The notes beneath the pieces are model-generated. The model was given only the letters and a program-made list of their open reading frames with translations. It ran no database searches and had not been told where the DNA came from. This document shows positions 62,072 through 64,000 of a stretch of 64,000 bases of DNA, piece after piece. The stretch's first letter is position 1. The number at the start of each line of letters is the position of its first letter. Source of the stretch: Pseudarthrobacter sp. GA104 (lineage in GTDB: Bacteria > Actinomycetota > Actinomycetes > Actinomycetales > Micrococcaceae); NCBI RefSeq assembly GCF_009741265.1, contig NZ_WOWL01000001.1, positions 1,488,001 through 1,552,000 of the forward strand. The letters are read 5' to 3'. The position numbers were made by a program, and so were the translations under genes.

Positions 62072-62105
62072 TACCCCATCCGGAGCTCAATCAAGGAGAT
62101 CAACG

Positions 62106-63449
62106 ATGACTGCAGCATTTGAGCCCAACCAGCAGACGCCCGGCCAGGACGCAGAATCGCAGGCCGCCGCCCTGGAGCTCGAGTGGGCCGCCAACCCCCG
62201 CTGGGAAGGTGTGACCCGGGACTACTCAGCTTCCGACGTCGTCCGTCTCCGCGGCCGCGTCTCCGAGGAGCACACGCTGGCCCGCCGCGGTTCGGAGAAG
62301 CTGTGGAAGCAGCTCACCGAGGAGCACAAGACCGGCGGATACACCAACGCGCTCGGCGCGTTGACCGGCAACCAGGCCGTGCAGCAGGTCAAGGCCGGGT
62401 TGCGTGCCATCTACCTTTCCGGCTGGCAGGTCGCAGCCGACGCGAACAACTCCGGCCACACCTACCCGGACCAGTCCCTTTACCCGGCCAACTCGGTCCC
62501 GACGGTGGTGCGCCGGATCAACAACGCCCTGCTCCGGGCCGACCAGATCGAGTTCTCCGAGGGCATCCGGACGGTCGAGGACTGGCTGGTCCCGATCGTT
62601 GCCGATGCGGAGGCCGGTTTCGGCGGCCCGCTGAACGCCTACGAACTGATGAAGTCCATGATCCAGGCCGGCGCCGCGGGTGTTCACTGGGAGGACCAGC
62701 TCGCCTCGGAAAAGAAGTGCGGCCACCTCGGCGGCAAGGTCCTGATCCCGACCCAGCAGCACGTCCGCACCCTGAACGCGGCCCGCCTCGCCGCGGACGT
62801 CGCCGGCACCCCGTCGGTGGTCATCGCCCGCACCGACGCCGAGGCCGCCACCCTGATCACCTCCGACGTCGACGAACGCGACCAGGAATTCATCCTCCGC
62901 GAAGGCGGACAGCCGGTCCGCACCCCGGAAGGCTTCTACAAGGTCCGCAACGGCATCGAACCCTGCATCGCCCGCGCCAAGGCCTACGCCCCCTACTCGG
63001 ACCTGATCTGGATGGAAACCGGCACCCCGGACCTGGAACTGGCCCGCACGTTCGCCGAAGCCGTCAAGGCCGAGTTCCCGGACCAGATGCTCTCCTACAA
63101 CTGCTCGCCGTCGTTCAACTGGCGCAAGCACCTGGACGACGCCACCATCGCGAAGTTCCAGCGTGAACTCGGCGCCATGGGCTTCACATTCCAGTTCATC
63201 ACCCTGGCCGGCTTCCACGCCCTGAACTACTCGATGTTCGACCTCGCCCACGGCTACGCCCGGGAAGGCATGAGCGCCTACGTCGAGCTCCAGGAGAAGG
63301 AATTCGCCTCCGAATCCCGCGGCTACACCGCAACCAAGCACCAGCGCGAAGTCGGCACCGGCTACTTCGACGACATCGCCACCGCGCTCAACCCGAACGC
63401 ATCCACCCTCGCCCTGGTCGGATCGACCGAAGAGGGCCAGTTCCACTAA
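62106..63449 (+). CDS. aceA: isocitrate lyase
   Basis: A 447-residue enzyme that splits isocitrate to glyoxylate and succinate, first step of the glyoxylate shunt. The active-site loop [12 protein letters not shown] with the catalytic Cys is present, as are EADAGFGG-type metal ligands ([17 protein letters not shown]) and [15 protein letters not shown] is 7 bases before the ATG; an earlier in-frame start would read through the hairpin. The malate synthase gene follows. Confidence 0.97.
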   Translation: MTAAFEPNQQTPGQDAESQAAALELEWAANPRWEGVTRDYSASDVVRLRGRVSEEHTLARRGSEKLWKQLTEEHKTGGYTNALGALTGNQAVQQVKAGLRAIYLSGWQVAADANNSGHTYPDQSLYPANSVPTVVRRINNALLRADQIEFSEGIRTVEDWLVPIVADAEAGFGGPLNAYELMKSMIQAGAAGVHWEDQLASEKKCGHLGGKVLIPTQQHVRTLNAARLAADVAGTPSVVIARTDAEAATLITSDVDERDQEFILREGGQPVRTPEGFYKVRNGIEPCIARAKAYAPYSDLIWMETGTPDLELARTFAEAVKAEFPDQMLSYNCSPSFNWRKHLDDATIAKFQRELGAMGFTFQFITLAGFHALNYSMFDLAHGYAREGMSAYVELQEKEFASESRGYTATKHQREVGTGYFDDIATALNPNASTLALVGSTEEGQFH

Positions 63450-63464
63450 ATCTTTCCCAAGTAA

Positions 63465-63512
63465 GTAGCAGTAGGTGTCGTTTTGAAGGCTCAAAACGAC
63501 ACCTACTGCTAC
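63465..63512. repeat. perfect 21-bp inverted repeat, sister of 40193-40260
   Basis: Arms 63465-63485 and 63492-63512 pair perfectly around loop AAGGCT. The core GTGTCGTTTTG and flanks AAGTAGC are shared with the element at 40193, while GCCAA there is AGTAG here with matching changes in the opposite arm. It lies between aceA and aceB on the same strand, so may limit read-through or set message stability. Confidence 0.9.
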
Positions 63513-63541
63513 CCAGATGGGCCTTGCACCAGGAGACTGAA

Positions 63542-64000
63542 ATGAACAGCTTCACCGACTCTTTTACGATCAATGGCATTACGTTGACCGCCCAGCCGAT
63601 CTGCCGGCAGAACGAGGTGCTCACCCCGGACGCCCTGGCGTTCGTGGCCAGGCTGCACCGGGCGACGGCGGCCCGGCGGCAGGAACTGCTGCAGGCACGC
63701 CGGACCCGGCGGGCGGAGATCGCCGCCGGGCAGGACCCTAGGTTCCTCCGCGAAACCGAGCACATCCGCAACGACCCGTCCTGGCGCGTCGCTCCCCCGG
63801 CCCCGGGGCTGGAGGACCGCCGCGTGGAAATCACCGGTCCGGTGGACAAGAAGATGACCATCAACGCCCTGAATTCCGGGGCCAAGGTGTGGCTCGCTGA
63901 CATGGAGGACTCCTCCACCCCTACCTGGCGGAATGTCATCAAAGGCCAGCTGAACCTCACCGATGCCCTGGAGCGGCGCATCGACTTCACCTCCCCCGAA
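63542..64000 (+). CDS. aceB: malate synthase A, 5' part (cut by window end)
   Basis: The first 153 codons of malate synthase, which condenses glyoxylate with acetyl-CoA. AGGAG precedes the ATG by 6 bases. Recognisable are [46 protein letters not shown] (split by no gap) and the signature [22 protein letters not shown], which carries the active-site region. The frame is open to the last base of the window. Confidence 0.96.
   Translation, partial: MNSFTDSFTINGITLTAQPICRQNEVLTPDALAFVARLHRATAARRQELLQARRTRRAEIAAGQDPRFLRETEHIRNDPSWRVAPPAPGLEDRRVEITGPVDKKMTINALNSGAKVWLADMEDSSTPTWRNVIKGQLNLTDALERRIDFTSPE

Overview
The window is high-G+C DNA, typically two thirds G+C or more. It has tightly packed operons, ATG/GTG overlaps between neighbouring genes and many start codons that look leaderless. 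Gene content points to an aerobic soil actinobacterium of the Arthrobacter/Pseudarthrobacter type (Micrococcaceae): a RamB-type regulator beside aceA, an Lhr-Nei2 helicase-glycosylase pair, a YcnI copper protein, DUF4383/DUF4232 proteins, and IdeR- and Crp-like operators. The genus is an inference from gene content, not from a marker gene.

Layout. (1) Positions 1-10378 hold a uronate/glycoside catabolic operon on the minus strand: lipoprotein binding protein, two ABC permeases, two sugar-isomerase TIM barrels, a Gfo/Idh/MocA dehydrogenase, glucuronate isomerase UxaC and a fructuronate-reductase-like enzyme. A LacI regulator is divergent. (2) 10392-28355 is mostly housekeeping and accessory chromosome: YcnI copper locus, DUF4232 lipoprotein, DUF4383 membrane protein, FAD/Rieske oxidoreductase, Lhr helicase with Nei-type glycosylase, a MocR/YczE divergent pair, an ArsR-SRPBCC pair, a pseudouridine synthase, a DedA protein and a secreted protein of unknown function. 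(3) 28447-46403 holds ppc, an acyl-CoA dehydrogenase/SDR pair, a GH76 protein, an Fe(III) ABC operon with an IdeR box and a Crp-type site, several small enzymes, tgt and a dienelactone-hydrolase-family gene. (4) 46579-52582 is a low-G+C block with a five-gene operon: GlpP-type antiterminator, alkyl-DHAP-synthase-like flavoprotein, SDR, FGGY kinase and MFS transporter. (5) 52816-64000 holds a ThiD-family kinase, a lipoprotein serpin, an MHS-family symporter divergent from a response regulator/sensor kinase/TAXI-protein operon, and the glyoxylate shunt: a RamB-like regulator, aceA and the start of aceB.

The most notable system is block 4. Its gene set matches the poorly understood ygcP/ygcU/ygcW/ygcE/ygcS genes of E. 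coli. The untranslated stretch between the antiterminator gene and the first enzyme gene contains a promoter-like sequence followed by a textbook intrinsic terminator (10-bp stem, seven T). This is the arrangement expected if GlpP-type antitermination controls the enzymes and transporter.

A second theme is structured intergenic DNA. Three related nested inverted repeats (53705, 55293, 60335) and two hairpins with a shared GTGTCGTTTTG core (40193, 63465) recur between genes. Arm differences in the hairpin pair are compensatory, so the folded form appears to be maintained. No tRNA, rRNA, CRISPR array, integrase or transposase was seen.
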